Assembly: GCA_964585925.1 (NCBI GenBank)
Contig: CAZPFS010000032.1
Coordinates: forward strand, 1-19,974
Length of the DNA: 19,974 nt
Reading direction: 5' to 3'
DNA from: JAAZLS01 sp964585925
Lineage (GTDB): Bacteria > Bacillota > Dethiobacteria > DTU022
Positions 8,163 to 16,181 of this stretch are shown piece by piece; positions within the stretch are counted from its first letter, which is position 1; the number at the start of each line of letters is the position of its first letter. Made by a program: the position numbers and the translations under genes. The notes under the pieces were generated by a model. That model was not told where the DNA came from and did no database searches. It saw nothing but the letters and a program-made list of their open reading frames with translations.

Positions 8163-9452
8163 TTACATCTCCTTGGGGATGGATTTGGCCCTGGCCGGGA
8201 GGCGGCCGGTATGTACGGGCTGCCGGTAGTAATCACAGCAATCGAGATCCCGGACATGTTCAGTGGGGATCCACCGACGGTTGTTGCAGGTTAACAGGGC
8301 CGCGATAACGATCGGCACCCAGCTGAATGTAAACACCGGGTACAGCGGAAAATAGCGAAACGGTTTTGCGGGAAGCTTGTCCAGAAGCAGTGCAATCAGG
8401 GGAAGGATATAGGGCAGGGTGATCAGGGCATAGTTCACCAGGGGAAACCTTGATTTAAGCAGCTGGTAGACGGAGACGAAAGTAAACAGCTCCGGTTTGA
8501 GCATGGTAATCGGTATCAGCAAGCCCCCGGCGGCAACAATAAAAAGTTGCAGCAGACGCAGGCCTCCCTCCAACTTGGCCGGATCTCTTTCGATTATCCC
8601 CCTGAGCAGCAGACGAGGCAAGAATAAGCGAGCTACATTTATCTGTCCCCTGGCCCATCTTATCCGCTGACGGCAGGAGGCTGCAAAGCCAATGGGTTTT
8701 TCATCAAACACCCTGGTTTCCACGGCAAAGCTGGTACGATAGCCCTCTAACAGGGCCCTGATCGAAAATTCCAGATCTTCAGTCAAAGTTACCGTGGACC
8801 AGCCGATCTCTTCCAATACCCCTCTAGAAATACACATACCTGTTCCGGCCAGGCCGGAACTCAGACCCAAATTGTGACGAGCCAGCAATACGAAACGGTT
8901 ATTTAACCAGAAAGTTATGCTGAAGGATGAAGAAACCCAGCTGTCATCGGGGTTTTTGGAATCGATAAATGACTGGATGATTGTTTCGCCTTCCAGAAGG
9001 CGATTGTTCATTACCTGCAAAAAATTGGCGGAAACCAGGTTGTCGGCATCAAAAAAAACGGCAGCATCGTACCGGCAGGCCCTCCCCCGGACAAAACCCA
9101 GCCTGGACAGGGCGTATTTCAGCACTCGTCCTTTGCTGCACTCCCGGCAGTCAAGATGTTCCCAGACCGTGGCCCCCTCTTTCAGGGCCATCGCCGCGGT
9201 GTGGTCGGTGCAGCGATCGGCAATTACGTATATGTCGTACAGGTGCCGGGGATAATGCAGGGAGGCCAGGTTTGCCACCAGTTTGCCTATTACTTTTTGC
9301 TCATTGTGAGCGGGGATTATTATTGCGAACCTTGTCCGGGGAGGGTGTTGTTGACGGCAACGCCTGGTAAAAAGGCCGGCCAGGGAAATGACCAAATAAT
9401 AGATTCCAAACCAAAAGATCAGGTACTGTACATATTTGATTATGCTGGGCAT
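8163..9452 (-). CDS. Membrane-bound family 2 glycosyltransferase, cellulose-synthase-like
   Basis: The 429-residue protein starts with one membrane helix (LIFWFGIYYLVISLAGLF, residues 11-28), followed by a GT-A catalytic domain opening FAIIIPAHNEQKVIG. All four processive GT2 motifs are present: the first Asp in ADRCTD (79-83), DAD (135-137), TED (224-226) and QRIRW (262-266). Several helices follow (FIVAAGGLLIPITML, ALITLPYILPLIALLL, FSWVPIVIAALLT), then the WIPTEH ending seen in this class. It should polymerise or transfer sugars from a nucleotide donor at the membrane. Neither product nor donor can be assigned, and no polysaccharide genes adjoin it. It stands alone on the minus strand. The ATG at 9452 has only a distant GAAGGA ahead of it, so initiation may be weak. 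Confidence 0.88.
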   Translation of the reverse strand: MPSIIKYVQYLIFWFGIYYLVISLAGLFTRRCRQQHPPRTRFAIIIPAHNEQKVIGKLVANLASLHYPRHLYDIYVIADRCTDHTAAMALKEGATVWEHLDCRECSKGRVLKYALSRLGFVRGRACRYDAAVFFDADNLVSANFLQVMNNRLLEGETIIQSFIDSKNPDDSWVSSSFSITFWLNNRFVLLARHNLGLSSGLAGTGMCISRGVLEEIGWSTVTLTEDLEFSIRALLEGYRTSFAVETRVFDEKPIGFAASCRQRIRWARGQINVARLFLPRLLLRGIIERDPAKLEGGLRLLQLFIVAAGGLLIPITMLKPELFTFVSVYQLLKSRFPLVNYALITLPYILPLIALLLDKLPAKPFRYFPLYPVFTFSWVPIVIAALLTCNNRRWIPTEHVRDLDCCDYYRQPVHTGRLPARAKSIPKEM

Positions 9453-9636
9453 TGTTGTCTATTGTTCCTTCTCAATACTAATTTTTGATCATGATTGGGC
9501 CATGCAGGCTAAAGCCGGAGGCATTCCCGAACATCTCCCTCATATTTTAAACCATAAACCGGTACCCGGCAACATGAGGAGACAATGTAAAAAAGCCTGC
9601 TCTGATAGTAGACTATCGGGAAGGCGGAAAGGTTTA

Positions 9637-10110
9637 ATGAAATTACACTTTAAGGCAGGAGATAAAACCGCGGATGTGGAAATTATTAAAGCCAACATAC
9701 AGGCAGGTGAAATATTTGTGGAATGCCCTTTTTGTAATCTTGACGAAACAGTTGTTTCCAATCCCCTGGCGGCGGCGGTGGAGGACATTTTCCCCGCTTC
9801 TTCCGGCCACATGCTGGTAGTCCCCAGACGCCATATCCAGACCATTGATGAGGCCACCGATGAGGAAATACAAGCCCTGACGAGGGTGCTTACAAAAACA
9901 AAGGCAATCATCCGGGAGCGCTACGGTGCAGATGGTTTTAATATCGGGATCAATGAAGGCGCCGCTGCCGGGCAAACTGTCAATCACCTGCATATCCATG
10001 TAATCCCCCGCAGAAAAGGCGATACAGATGATCCCCGCGGCGGAATTCGCCGGGTGCTGCCCTGCCGGCATCGCTATTTCGGGGCCGGCAAATCCCATAC
10101 CGGTCTGTAG
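9637..10110 (+). CDS. HIT (histidine triad) family protein
   Basis: HIT proteins are nucleotide hydrolases or transferases acting on AMP-lysine, Ap4A-type or related nucleotidyl compounds. The 157-residue protein has the triad HLHIHVIPR (His117, 119 and 121). Upstream are SSGHMLVVPRRH and GFNIGINEGAAAGQTVNH, and downstream is GDTDDPRGGIRRVLP, all typical of the family. CPFC at 30-33 is the usual zinc-type Cys pair, but it is preceded by ~29 residues, longer than in the shortest HIT proteins. The C-terminal CRHRYFGAGKSHTGL is also longer than usual. The ATG at 9637 follows GGAAAGG. An in-frame upstream extension to 9436 has no ribosome site and overlaps the divergent gene's start, so it is not used. 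The substrate is unknown. Confidence 0.92.
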   Translation: MKLHFKAGDKTADVEIIKANIQAGEIFVECPFCNLDETVVSNPLAAAVEDIFPASSGHMLVVPRRHIQTIDEATDEEIQALTRVLTKTKAIIRERYGADGFNIGINEGAAAGQTVNHLHIHVIPRRKGDTDDPRGGIRRVLPCRHRYFGAGKSHTGL

Positions 10111-10207
10111 CCGTAGCCTGCAACCGACTGTTTTTTCCGTGTTTACGACCTGCACCGGCATTTGGAAGACGGGATAAGGCAGAGTTGTCGTCAAAGTGGA
10201 GGCAAAA

Positions 10208-11272
10208 ATGAAACTCATACATACTGCCGATCTTCATTTAAAGGAAAATTCTGCCGTGCGGTGGGAAGCCCTCCGGGAGCTGGCGGATCTGGCTTGCCGG
10301 GAAAAGATAGAAGTGTTGATTATTTCAGGGGATCTGTTTGACCGGCAAGCAGATGCCGAGCGGCTTCGTCCGGAAATACGTCAAATTCTGAGTCAGGGCA
10401 GCTTTACCACCGTCATCATCCCCGGCAATCATGATGCGGGGGTATTTCGCAGCGGCCTTTACTTTGGGGACAGGGTAAAAGTGATCACTGATCCGGAGGT
10501 GCCGGTGGATATCGGAGGGGCGCTCATCTTTGGATTGCCCTATGATACCCGCTCCGGGGAACAGGTGGCCTACCAGCTTCAGTCCCTGGCCGGCAGGTTA
10601 TCAAAGGAGGTTCCCAATGTATTGCTTTATCATGGGGAACTGCTGGATTCCTACTTCTCCAGTTGGGAATGGGGCAACGAGGGGGAACAGCGGTACATGC
10701 CGGTAAGGCTTTCTTTTTTTCAGGGCCTCCCGGTGGATTATGTGCTGGCCGGACATTTTCACTCCCGATACGCGGTATGGAGGCTTCCGGAGGGCGGCTA
10801 CTTCGTTTATCCGGGTTCGCCGGTGGCCATAACCAGCCGGGAAAAAGGCCGGCGCAAGGTCAACCTGTTCAACCTGGGGGAGGCCCCGGGAGAAAGTATG
10901 CTTTCAACCTTTCATTTGGAACAGGTTGATATAAACCTGGAACCGGAAATGGACTCCGATCCGGGGGCTCTTGTCTGCAAACATCTGTCGGGGGTTCACC
11001 CGTCAGCCCGCTTATTGTTGACGGTCAGGGGTTTTTACAACAGCCGACTGCTGGGTATGAATGAACAGCAACTGGTGAACAAAATCAGGCAGGCTGCCGG
11101 CGATCGCCTTTATCAGGAGCCGGAATTTTTGTTCCGGGATATTTCCACGATCCTGGAAAACAGCCTGTACAGATCTTTTGTGAAAAGGTTGGAAAAGGCG
11201 GGCTACCCTCCGGAACAGCAACAGAGCATTCAAGAGATGGTGATCCGGGCAATGGTGGGATCCGGAGCATGA
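10208..11272 (+). CDS. SbcD/Mre11-like metallophosphoesterase (YhaO-type nuclease subunit)
   Basis: This is a calcineurin-like phosphoesterase of the DNA repair exonuclease type. The metal-binding motifs are all in place: TADLH (Asp8, His10), SGDLFD (Asp42), PGNHD (74-76), YHGE (His142) and GHFHSR (His183, His185). The PGSPVAITSREKGRRKVN block after them is the typical end of the catalytic domain in Mre11/SbcD proteins. Length is 354 residues. The ATG at 10208 follows GTGGAGG; an in-frame GTG at 10196 overlaps that ribosome site. The stop overlaps the next start as ATGA, so it is coupled to the SbcC-like gene and the two products very likely form one complex. Bacillus subtilis yhaO-yhaN is the closest arrangement I know. 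Confidence 0.9.
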   Translation: MKLIHTADLHLKENSAVRWEALRELADLACREKIEVLIISGDLFDRQADAERLRPEIRQILSQGSFTTVIIPGNHDAGVFRSGLYFGDRVKVITDPEVPVDIGGALIFGLPYDTRSGEQVAYQLQSLAGRLSKEVPNVLLYHGELLDSYFSSWEWGNEGEQRYMPVRLSFFQGLPVDYVLAGHFHSRYAVWRLPEGGYFVYPGSPVAITSREKGRRKVNLFNLGEAPGESMLSTFHLEQVDINLEPEMDSDPGALVCKHLSGVHPSARLLLTVRGFYNSRLLGMNEQQLVNKIRQAAGDRLYQEPEFLFRDISTILENSLYRSFVKRLEKAGYPPEQQQSIQEMVIRAMVGSGA

Positions 11273-13608
11273 AAATAAAAGAATTCGGGATCTGGAAGTA
11301 CGGGCCCTTGTCCGGAGCAGGCAAGGTAGAGCCGGATAATTTTACCGTCTTTTACGGACCGAACGAACAGGGCAAAACCCTGACCGTAGATGCTCTGGTC
11401 AAACTGCTTTTGAGGAAAAGCTACCGGGAGTTTGGCGAAAAAATTAATAGGGTCAACGAGCTGCCGGAAGGATATGTGCTTCTGGAGCGGGAAGACGGGA
11501 CAACGGTCAAATTGCCGGAGGCCGGTAATCTGACCCGGGTTTCCGGGATGACTGCCTCTGAATGCCGCAATATTTTTATCATCAGAGACAGCGATCTCTC
11601 CATCAACCGGGAAAGCGAATTTTACAAAGGAGTCACCAACCGGCTGACCGGCTTGCAGACCGAAGAGATTGGGCGTATAAAAAGCAGTATTCGGGAGCAG
11701 GTCCAACTTACCCCTGGTCTGGAATTTCGGGATACCAGCCCCAAAAAATTGAAATCTGCTCTGGCCAAGGCCGAGGTGCTGGCGGAGGGGATCAGAGAAT
11801 TGAAAGGGGTTTTGGAAACCGAGGGCTATGATCGGTTTGAATTCGAACAGGTTCAGATTACCGCCGGGATAAAAAATGCGGAGCTGCATATTAAGCATTT
11901 CGAAGAAGCTCGTTGCCGGGAAATATATCAGAAGGGAAGCCGTGCTCTGGAGCTTCTGCAGGAGGCCTGCCGGGAATCAATTTCCCTACAGGGGTTCAGT
12001 CGGGAAAATTTGGACCGCTGGCAGGGGTTGCAATCCAGGGTGGAATCTTTGCGGAAGAATGAAAAGGACACCCGGGAAAAGGCGGCTTCAATCAACGAAG
12101 AACTGCTGGCAACAAGGAGGCGGGCTGATGAGATTGGGGGATGCGTACACCTACTGGAGCAAACCGCGGCGTTGTTTTCAGAGCGGGTCGAACCCGAACT
12201 CAGGGAATATGTTGACCGAAGCCGGGAACTGGCCGGCCGGGAGAGCCTGGGGAACAACCTGATTACCTCCCGGGCAGTGCTGTTTATTTCCATACTGCTG
12301 CTGATTTCCCTGGCGGGAGCGCTGCTCCGGCCTTACTGGTGGCTTTTACCGATAGTGGCCTTAAATTTTGGGGTTATCCTCATATTCGGCGGGACAAGGC
12401 TTAACTTGGCCCGCTTAAAAGGGCGGTTGGCCGCTCTAGGGAGCGGGATCTGCAGCCGGGCGGCCGGGCTGGGGGCTGTGGTGGAAAGCCCGAAGGAACT
12501 TCTGGCCTGGTGGGGGGAACACGGGAGGCGCCTGGCGGAAGAAGGACAGAGATTAACCGCGACGAGCAATAAGGTGGCCTTGCTGGAAAATCTGCGGGAG
12601 CAGTTTGAAACCGATCTCGGCAAGCTGGCCGAGACAATCAAACTGGTCGAATTGGATCTGCGCGGGCTGATGCAGGAAGCGGGAGTTTGTTCCTTGCAGG
12701 AATACAGGGAAAAACTGGGTATGAAAATTGAGTTTGAAAACCGGATACGGCAGCAGAAGGCGGTTCTGGAGAGTCTTTTCAATCCGGGAGGAGGTTTTTT
12801 GCTGTCCGAGCAGATTTCAACCTGGGAAAATGATCTGAAAGAATTGGCACCTTTTGCCGGGCTGGGAACCGGATTCACTTACGATGAACAGCAATTTTCC
12901 CTCCTGAAAGAAAAGGCGGCGGAACTTCGCCGCCGGCAGGTGGAACTCACCGAAAAGTGGGATACATTCCGGGAACAGCTTCATAGTATTGAACATGAGG
13001 TAAACAGCATACTTTTGGGTGAGTGCGGACGACAGTTATACTGTCAGACCCTGACCGATCTGGAAGCCGCCTGCAGCTATTTAAGAGAGTGGATCGAACA
13101 TCACCAAAATAACCGCCGCTTAGCCCGGGCGGCTCTGGAACTGTTTGATCAGATTGCGGCAGAAGAGGAGCTGAAGATACTGGAACTGTTTGCCGAACAA
13201 AGCTCGTTGAACCGGCAGTTCGAGGAAATTACCGGGGGCCGGTATACAGCAGTTGTATTTGACCGGGAGCAGCACAGGATAATGGTGGAACCTGCCGGGG
13301 GGGGAACTCTTTCCGCAGAACAGCTTTCGGGGGGGGCCTATGATCAACTCTATTTTTCCATCAGAATCGCCCTCGGTCAAAAATTGATGAAAGGGGAAAC
13401 GGGTTTTTTTATTCTGGACGACCCATTTATAAAGGCTGATCCGGATCGCCTGGGAATATTGCTCAAAATGTTGTTCCGGTTGGTCGATTCGGGATGGCAG
13501 GTTCTTTATTTTAGTGCCAAGGGTGAGGTGAGGGACACACTGCAGAAAATGGGTTCATCCGGATCTGTTTCCCTGATGACTGTCAATATGGAAGGAGGTG
13601 GGTGGTGA
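11269..13608 (+). CDS. SbcC/Rad50-like coiled-coil ATPase (YhaN-type)
   Basis: This is an SMC-like ATPase expected to partner the nuclease encoded just upstream. The N-terminal Walker A is GPNEQGKT (residues 30-37), opening KIKEFGIWKYGPLSG as in YhaN. Long Glu/Lys/Leu-rich coiled-coil segments flank a hydrophobic pair of helices at about residues 335-375 (VLFISILLLISLAGALL and WWLLPIVALNFGVILIFGG). These make it a likely membrane-anchored protein, a YhaN trait rather than an SbcC one. The C-terminal lobe has the ABC signature LSGGAYDQLY (about 685) and Walker B GFFILDDPF (about 712). There is no CXXC zinc hook in the middle. At 779 residues it is shorter than B. subtilis YhaN (above 900). The family is linked to DNA repair and processing; a direct role here is inference. 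Confidence 0.88.
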   Translation: MKIKEFGIWKYGPLSGAGKVEPDNFTVFYGPNEQGKTLTVDALVKLLLRKSYREFGEKINRVNELPEGYVLLEREDGTTVKLPEAGNLTRVSGMTASECRNIFIIRDSDLSINRESEFYKGVTNRLTGLQTEEIGRIKSSIREQVQLTPGLEFRDTSPKKLKSALAKAEVLAEGIRELKGVLETEGYDRFEFEQVQITAGIKNAELHIKHFEEARCREIYQKGSRALELLQEACRESISLQGFSRENLDRWQGLQSRVESLRKNEKDTREKAASINEELLATRRRADEIGGCVHLLEQTAALFSERVEPELREYVDRSRELAGRESLGNNLITSRAVLFISILLLISLAGALLRPYWWLLPIVALNFGVILIFGGTRLNLARLKGRLAALGSGICSRAAGLGAVVESPKELLAWWGEHGRRLAEEGQRLTATSNKVALLENLREQFETDLGKLAETIKLVELDLRGLMQEAGVCSLQEYREKLGMKIEFENRIRQQKAVLESLFNPGGGFLLSEQISTWENDLKELAPFAGLGTGFTYDEQQFSLLKEKAAELRRRQVELTEKWDTFREQLHSIEHEVNSILLGECGRQLYCQTLTDLEAACSYLREWIEHHQNNRRLARAALELFDQIAAEEELKILELFAEQSSLNRQFEEITGGRYTAVVFDREQHRIMVEPAGGGTLSAEQLSGGAYDQLYFSIRIALGQKLMKGETGFFILDDPFIKADPDRLGILLKMLFRLVDSGWQVLYFSAKGEVRDTLQKMGSSGSVSLMTVNMEGGGW

Positions 13609-13655
13609 TCTGGCCCTATAAACGCATGGTTGGGCTGTGGGAGCGGTAAAAATGC

Positions 13656-13665
13656 AGAAGGAGGT
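13656..13665 (+). promoter_or_regulatory. Ribosome-binding site that sets a GTG start
   Basis: AGAAGGAGGT is a near-perfect anti-Shine-Dalgarno match, seven bases before GTG at 13673. The ATG at 13652 lies just in front of it with no ribosome site of its own, so the GTG is the likelier start of the MBL-fold gene. Confidence 0.8.
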
Positions 13666-13672
13666 AAAACCG

Positions 13673-14413
13673 GTGCATTTATCAGTGCTTGGCTGCTACG
13701 GACCATATCCCCCGGCGGGGGGAGCCTGTTCGGGTTATTTGCTGGAGAAAAACGGGTTCAAGGTTTTGCTGGATTGCGGGAATGGGGTGCTGAGCAGGCT
13801 CCAGAATTTCATTCCGCTGTGGGAACTCGATGCAGTGGTGATCTCCCATCTACACGGTGATCATATTTCCGATTTGAATGTTTTGCGCTATGCTTTGGAT
13901 GCGCTCCGCAATCAGGGATTGCGGGGCGAGTCGCTGCCCTTGTATGCGCCGCCGGAGCCGGAAGAGGAGTTTGAAAGGTTGCCCTACAAGAATATTTTCC
14001 GTATAATTCCGCTTGAGGCCGGCCAGCCTCTGCAAATCGGGCCTTTTGAATTTGACTTTTTACCTACTGTTCATTCCATGCCTGGCCTGGCCATGCGGAT
14101 AGAATCTGATCACAGCATCCTGGTTTATTCCGGCGACAGTGAATATTTCCCGCTGATGGCGGAGTTTGCCCATGGGGCCGATCTATTTCTTTGCGAGGCC
14201 AATTACCTCGGGGAAAAGGCCGATCGCCGTTCCCCCAATCATATCTCTGCTTTTCAGGCCGGTTTACTGGCGGCGGCGGCAGATGCAAAAAGGCTTGTGC
14301 TGACCCATCTTCCCCCGGGCCGGAATATGGCTCAGTTTGCAGAGGATGCCCGGGAGCATTTTCCGGCGGTGGAGGTGGCCAGGGAAGGAGAACGTTACCA
14401 GGTGAGAATCTGA
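13673..14413 (+). CDS. MBL-fold metallo-hydrolase, YhfI/RNase Z-like
   Basis: The 246-residue protein begins VHLSVLGCYGPYPPAGGACSGYLLE, the standard opening of YhfI-type enzymes. The metal-binding block SHLHGDH spans residues 58-64. Later metal ligands are likely in PTVHSMPGLAMRI, VYSGDSEYF and LVLTHLPPG. This layout is that of RNase Z/phosphodiesterase-like members of the superfamily, but the short length and lack of an exosite argue against tRNase Z itself. It follows the YhaN-like gene by 64 bases and may share its transcript. Substrate unknown; annotations of relatives stop at MBL-fold hydrolase. Confidence 0.9.
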   Translation: MHLSVLGCYGPYPPAGGACSGYLLEKNGFKVLLDCGNGVLSRLQNFIPLWELDAVVISHLHGDHISDLNVLRYALDALRNQGLRGESLPLYAPPEPEEEFERLPYKNIFRIIPLEAGQPLQIGPFEFDFLPTVHSMPGLAMRIESDHSILVYSGDSEYFPLMAEFAHGADLFLCEANYLGEKADRRSPNHISAFQAGLLAAAADAKRLVLTHLPPGRNMAQFAEDAREHFPAVEVAREGERYQVRI

Positions 14414-14470
14414 ACAATAACCGGGGGAACCTATCTGCAACAAAATAGAATTTGTAAATATACAGATACG

Positions 14471-15439
14471 TTATTCGGTTCTGTAGGAGGCGGACCAGTT
14501 ATCTAGAAGGTGGACCACAATTGCGGACAAGCGGCCTATTTCATGGGCCGCTTCTTCTGGTGAAGGGGGATCTTCCACCATCACCACAAGCGCTACCGGC
14601 GGGCGATCGGGAAAATAGAGCAGGGCCATGTCTCCGATCATCCCGGAGACAGTGCCGATTTTGTTGGCAACCGTAACCCGGCTTCCGGCCAGATTTAAAC
14701 CGATCCTCCCTTTATCATCGGTCTGCTCCATCATCCGGATGGCTTTCCAGACAAGCCTCTTGTTGCAAATGCGCCCGCTCTGAAGGGCGATCAGCATTTC
14801 GGTCAGTTCCCTGGCGGTGGTTTGGTTGGAGGGCAACGATGAGGTCAGGTCGTACATTTTACGGGAGGCGCGGGTCTGTTTCAGACCCAAACGGCGGGCC
14901 AAATCGGCAACCCGGTCCGGCCCCACAATATCCAGCACCATGTTGGCCGCTATATTGTCGCTTTTGCTGACCATCAGGGAGAGCAGTTCCTCCAGGCTGT
15001 AGGAGGTGCCATTGGGGGCGAACTGCAATAGGCCGGTGCCGGTCACCGGGGTGCCGCCGGCATATTTGTGCTGTTCAGTCAGCATATAAGTCTGCTGCAG
15101 CGAAAGGTTCCCCCGGTCCACCTGTTCCAGGGCGGCCAGCAGGTAAAGAGTCTTGATCAGACTGGCCGGATAGATCGGCCGGTTTTCCTCTGCCCCAATC
15201 CATTCCTCGCTGGCGAAATCGTACAGGGATAGCCGGGTTGCCAGTGGGCTTTTTTCGATCTCCCTCTCCAGGGCAGGCTTCAGCCCGTCAAGGGCTTCCC
15301 GGTAACGGTATTGGTCCATACCTTCACCCAAATACTCGCCCGTCAGGGCTGCCCAAGCCGCCGACCCTCCTTGAAAAGCTGCAGCCGCTGCCGCAGCCAG
15401 GGCGAACAATAATAAAATTTTGATGACTCCCTTGTTCAT
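14471..15439 (-). CDS. Secreted serine hydrolase with class A beta-lactamase fold
   Basis: An N-terminal signal peptide is clear (KGVIKILLLFALAAAAAAAF), so the 322-residue protein should be exported. The penicillin-recognising motifs are present: SLIK (Ser93-Lys96), SDN (160-162) and KIGT (260-263) in place of KTG. In class A beta-lactamases an E..LN segment about 35 residues after SDN supplies the deacylating Glu166. The matching stretch here reads SRKMYDLTSS, with Met at the Glu position and Thr for Asn170. By sequence it may therefore acylate with a beta-lactam or peptide but turn over poorly. It could be a DD-peptidase-like or cell-wall enzyme rather than a resistance enzyme. It is convergent with the MBL gene (57-base gap) and divergent from the PNPOx gene. 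The ribosome site is modest (GGGGAA). Confidence 0.85.
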   Translation of the reverse strand: MNKGVIKILLLFALAAAAAAAFQGGSAAWAALTGEYLGEGMDQYRYREALDGLKPALEREIEKSPLATRLSLYDFASEEWIGAEENRPIYPASLIKTLYLLAALEQVDRGNLSLQQTYMLTEQHKYAGGTPVTGTGLLQFAPNGTSYSLEELLSLMVSKSDNIAANMVLDIVGPDRVADLARRLGLKQTRASRKMYDLTSSLPSNQTTARELTEMLIALQSGRICNKRLVWKAIRMMEQTDDKGRIGLNLAGSRVTVANKIGTVSGMIGDMALLYFPDRPPVALVVMVEDPPSPEEAAHEIGRLSAIVVHLLDNWSASYRTE

Positions 15440-15502
15440 GTATATTCCCCGGCTACCCTTCCTGATTCCGGTTGGTGGGAATCCTTTCCCAATGAAGTTA
15501 AC

Positions 15503-15511
15503 ATAATATCA
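15503..15511 (-). promoter_or_regulatory. Possible extended -10 promoter for the beta-lactamase-fold gene
   Basis: On the minus strand the bases read TGATATTAT, an extended -10 (TGnTATTAT, one mismatch in the hexamer), about 63 bases before the ATG at 15439. There is no good -35 at 16-18 bases, which extended -10 promoters can do without. It lies in the A/T-richest part of the divergent intergenic region. Confidence 0.35.
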
Positions 15512-15616
15512 GGCAAAAGTAAAGCATGCCCCCAAAAGGAAAACGGGATCGCACCGAGAAATATGGATAGAGCTTGTTTTTGACAGTTTCTTATCAATAA
15601 TTTGGGGGTGTGTACC

Positions 15617-16066
15617 ATGAGCCGGGTGTTATCAGCCAAGGAAATGGATGATCTGCTGCTGCAGGCGAAGGTGGGCCGGTTAGGTCTGTCATACCGGGAC
15701 GATCCCTATGTAATCCCCCTGTGTTTTGTCTACTACCAGGATGCTTTTTATTTCCACTGCTCTCCAAAGGGGAAAAAAATTGATTACCTGAGCAACAACA
15801 GCAGAGCCTGTTATCAGGTAGATCAGGTGGGGGATATAATTTCCACCGACAGGCCCTGCAAATACAACATTTCTTTCCGCAGCGTACTGGCGGAGGGGGT
15901 TATATCGATCGTGACAGACGACACGGAAAAATTTACGGCTTTGCAGCAACTGGTTAAAAAATATGCCGGGCTGCCGATTGCCGAAAAGCTGACCCCGGAG
16001 GATCTTCGCACAGTCAATGTGCTTAAATTGACCGTCAACAACCGGAGCGGGTGTGCGGTGGAGTGA
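15617..16066 (+). CDS. PNPOx-fold flavin-binding protein, NimA-like family
   Basis: This 149-residue protein belongs to the pyridoxamine-phosphate-oxidase-like split barrel family. It reads VGRLGLSYRDDPYVIPLCFVY, then YFHCSPKGKKIDYLSNNSRACYQVD and later SVLAEGVISIV, which is the pattern of small FMN-binding proteins related to nitroimidazole reductase NimA. Such proteins usually bind flavin as dimers. The reaction here is unknown, and resistance to nitroimidazoles must not be assumed. The ATG at 15617 follows GGGGGTG at 15604-15610; an in-frame TTG at 15602 overlaps that site. It lies 115 bases upstream of selA with a promoter-like palindrome between, so it is probably not part of the selenium operon. 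Confidence 0.85.
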   Translation: MSRVLSAKEMDDLLLQAKVGRLGLSYRDDPYVIPLCFVYYQDAFYFHCSPKGKKIDYLSNNSRACYQVDQVGDIISTDRPCKYNISFRSVLAEGVISIVTDDTEKFTALQQLVKKYAGLPIAEKLTPEDLRTVNVLKLTVNNRSGCAVE

Positions 16067-16075
16067 ATGTGGCAG

Positions 16076-16135
16076 TAATTGCTGCCGGGGGACAATATTG
16101 ATATAATGACCTTGTCCCGGAGGTAGCGGCAATTA
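16076..16135 (+). promoter_or_regulatory. Promoter for selA nested in an imperfect palindrome
   Basis: TGATATAAT (16099-16107) is a perfect extended -10. A weak -35, TTGCTG (16079-16084), lies 17 bases upstream. The start point would be near 16113, some 70 bases before selA. The promoter sits inside a dyad: an outer stem TAATTGCTG (16076-16084) with CGGCAATTA (16127-16135), and an inner stem GGGACAA (16089-16095) with TTGTCCC (16112-16118). The -10 is in the 16-base loop and one arm covers the -35. The same structure in RNA read from the PNPOx gene could act as a terminator, although the following U-tract is weak (TTATCTT). An operator role is inference. Confidence 0.6.
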
Positions 16136-16181
16136 TCTTCATATTCCGCTAATAAACACGGGGCAACGAGGTGGCAGCCAG

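Noticed and set aside
9604..9617. Perfect palindrome GATAGTAGACTATC before the HIT gene as an operator
   Set aside because: It is a single short site with no promoter recognised around it. A 6-base arm can arise by chance.
13606..13860. Read-through of the YhaN-like TGA stop as selenocysteine, giving a longer protein
   Set aside because: The extension overlaps the MBL gene in another frame, has no conserved character and no hairpin in the SECIS position that I could see. It is a shadow frame.
15580..15603. TTGACA upstream of the PNPOx gene as a -35 box
   Set aside because: No acceptable -10 lies 16-18 bases downstream; that position is inside the GGGGGTG ribosome site.
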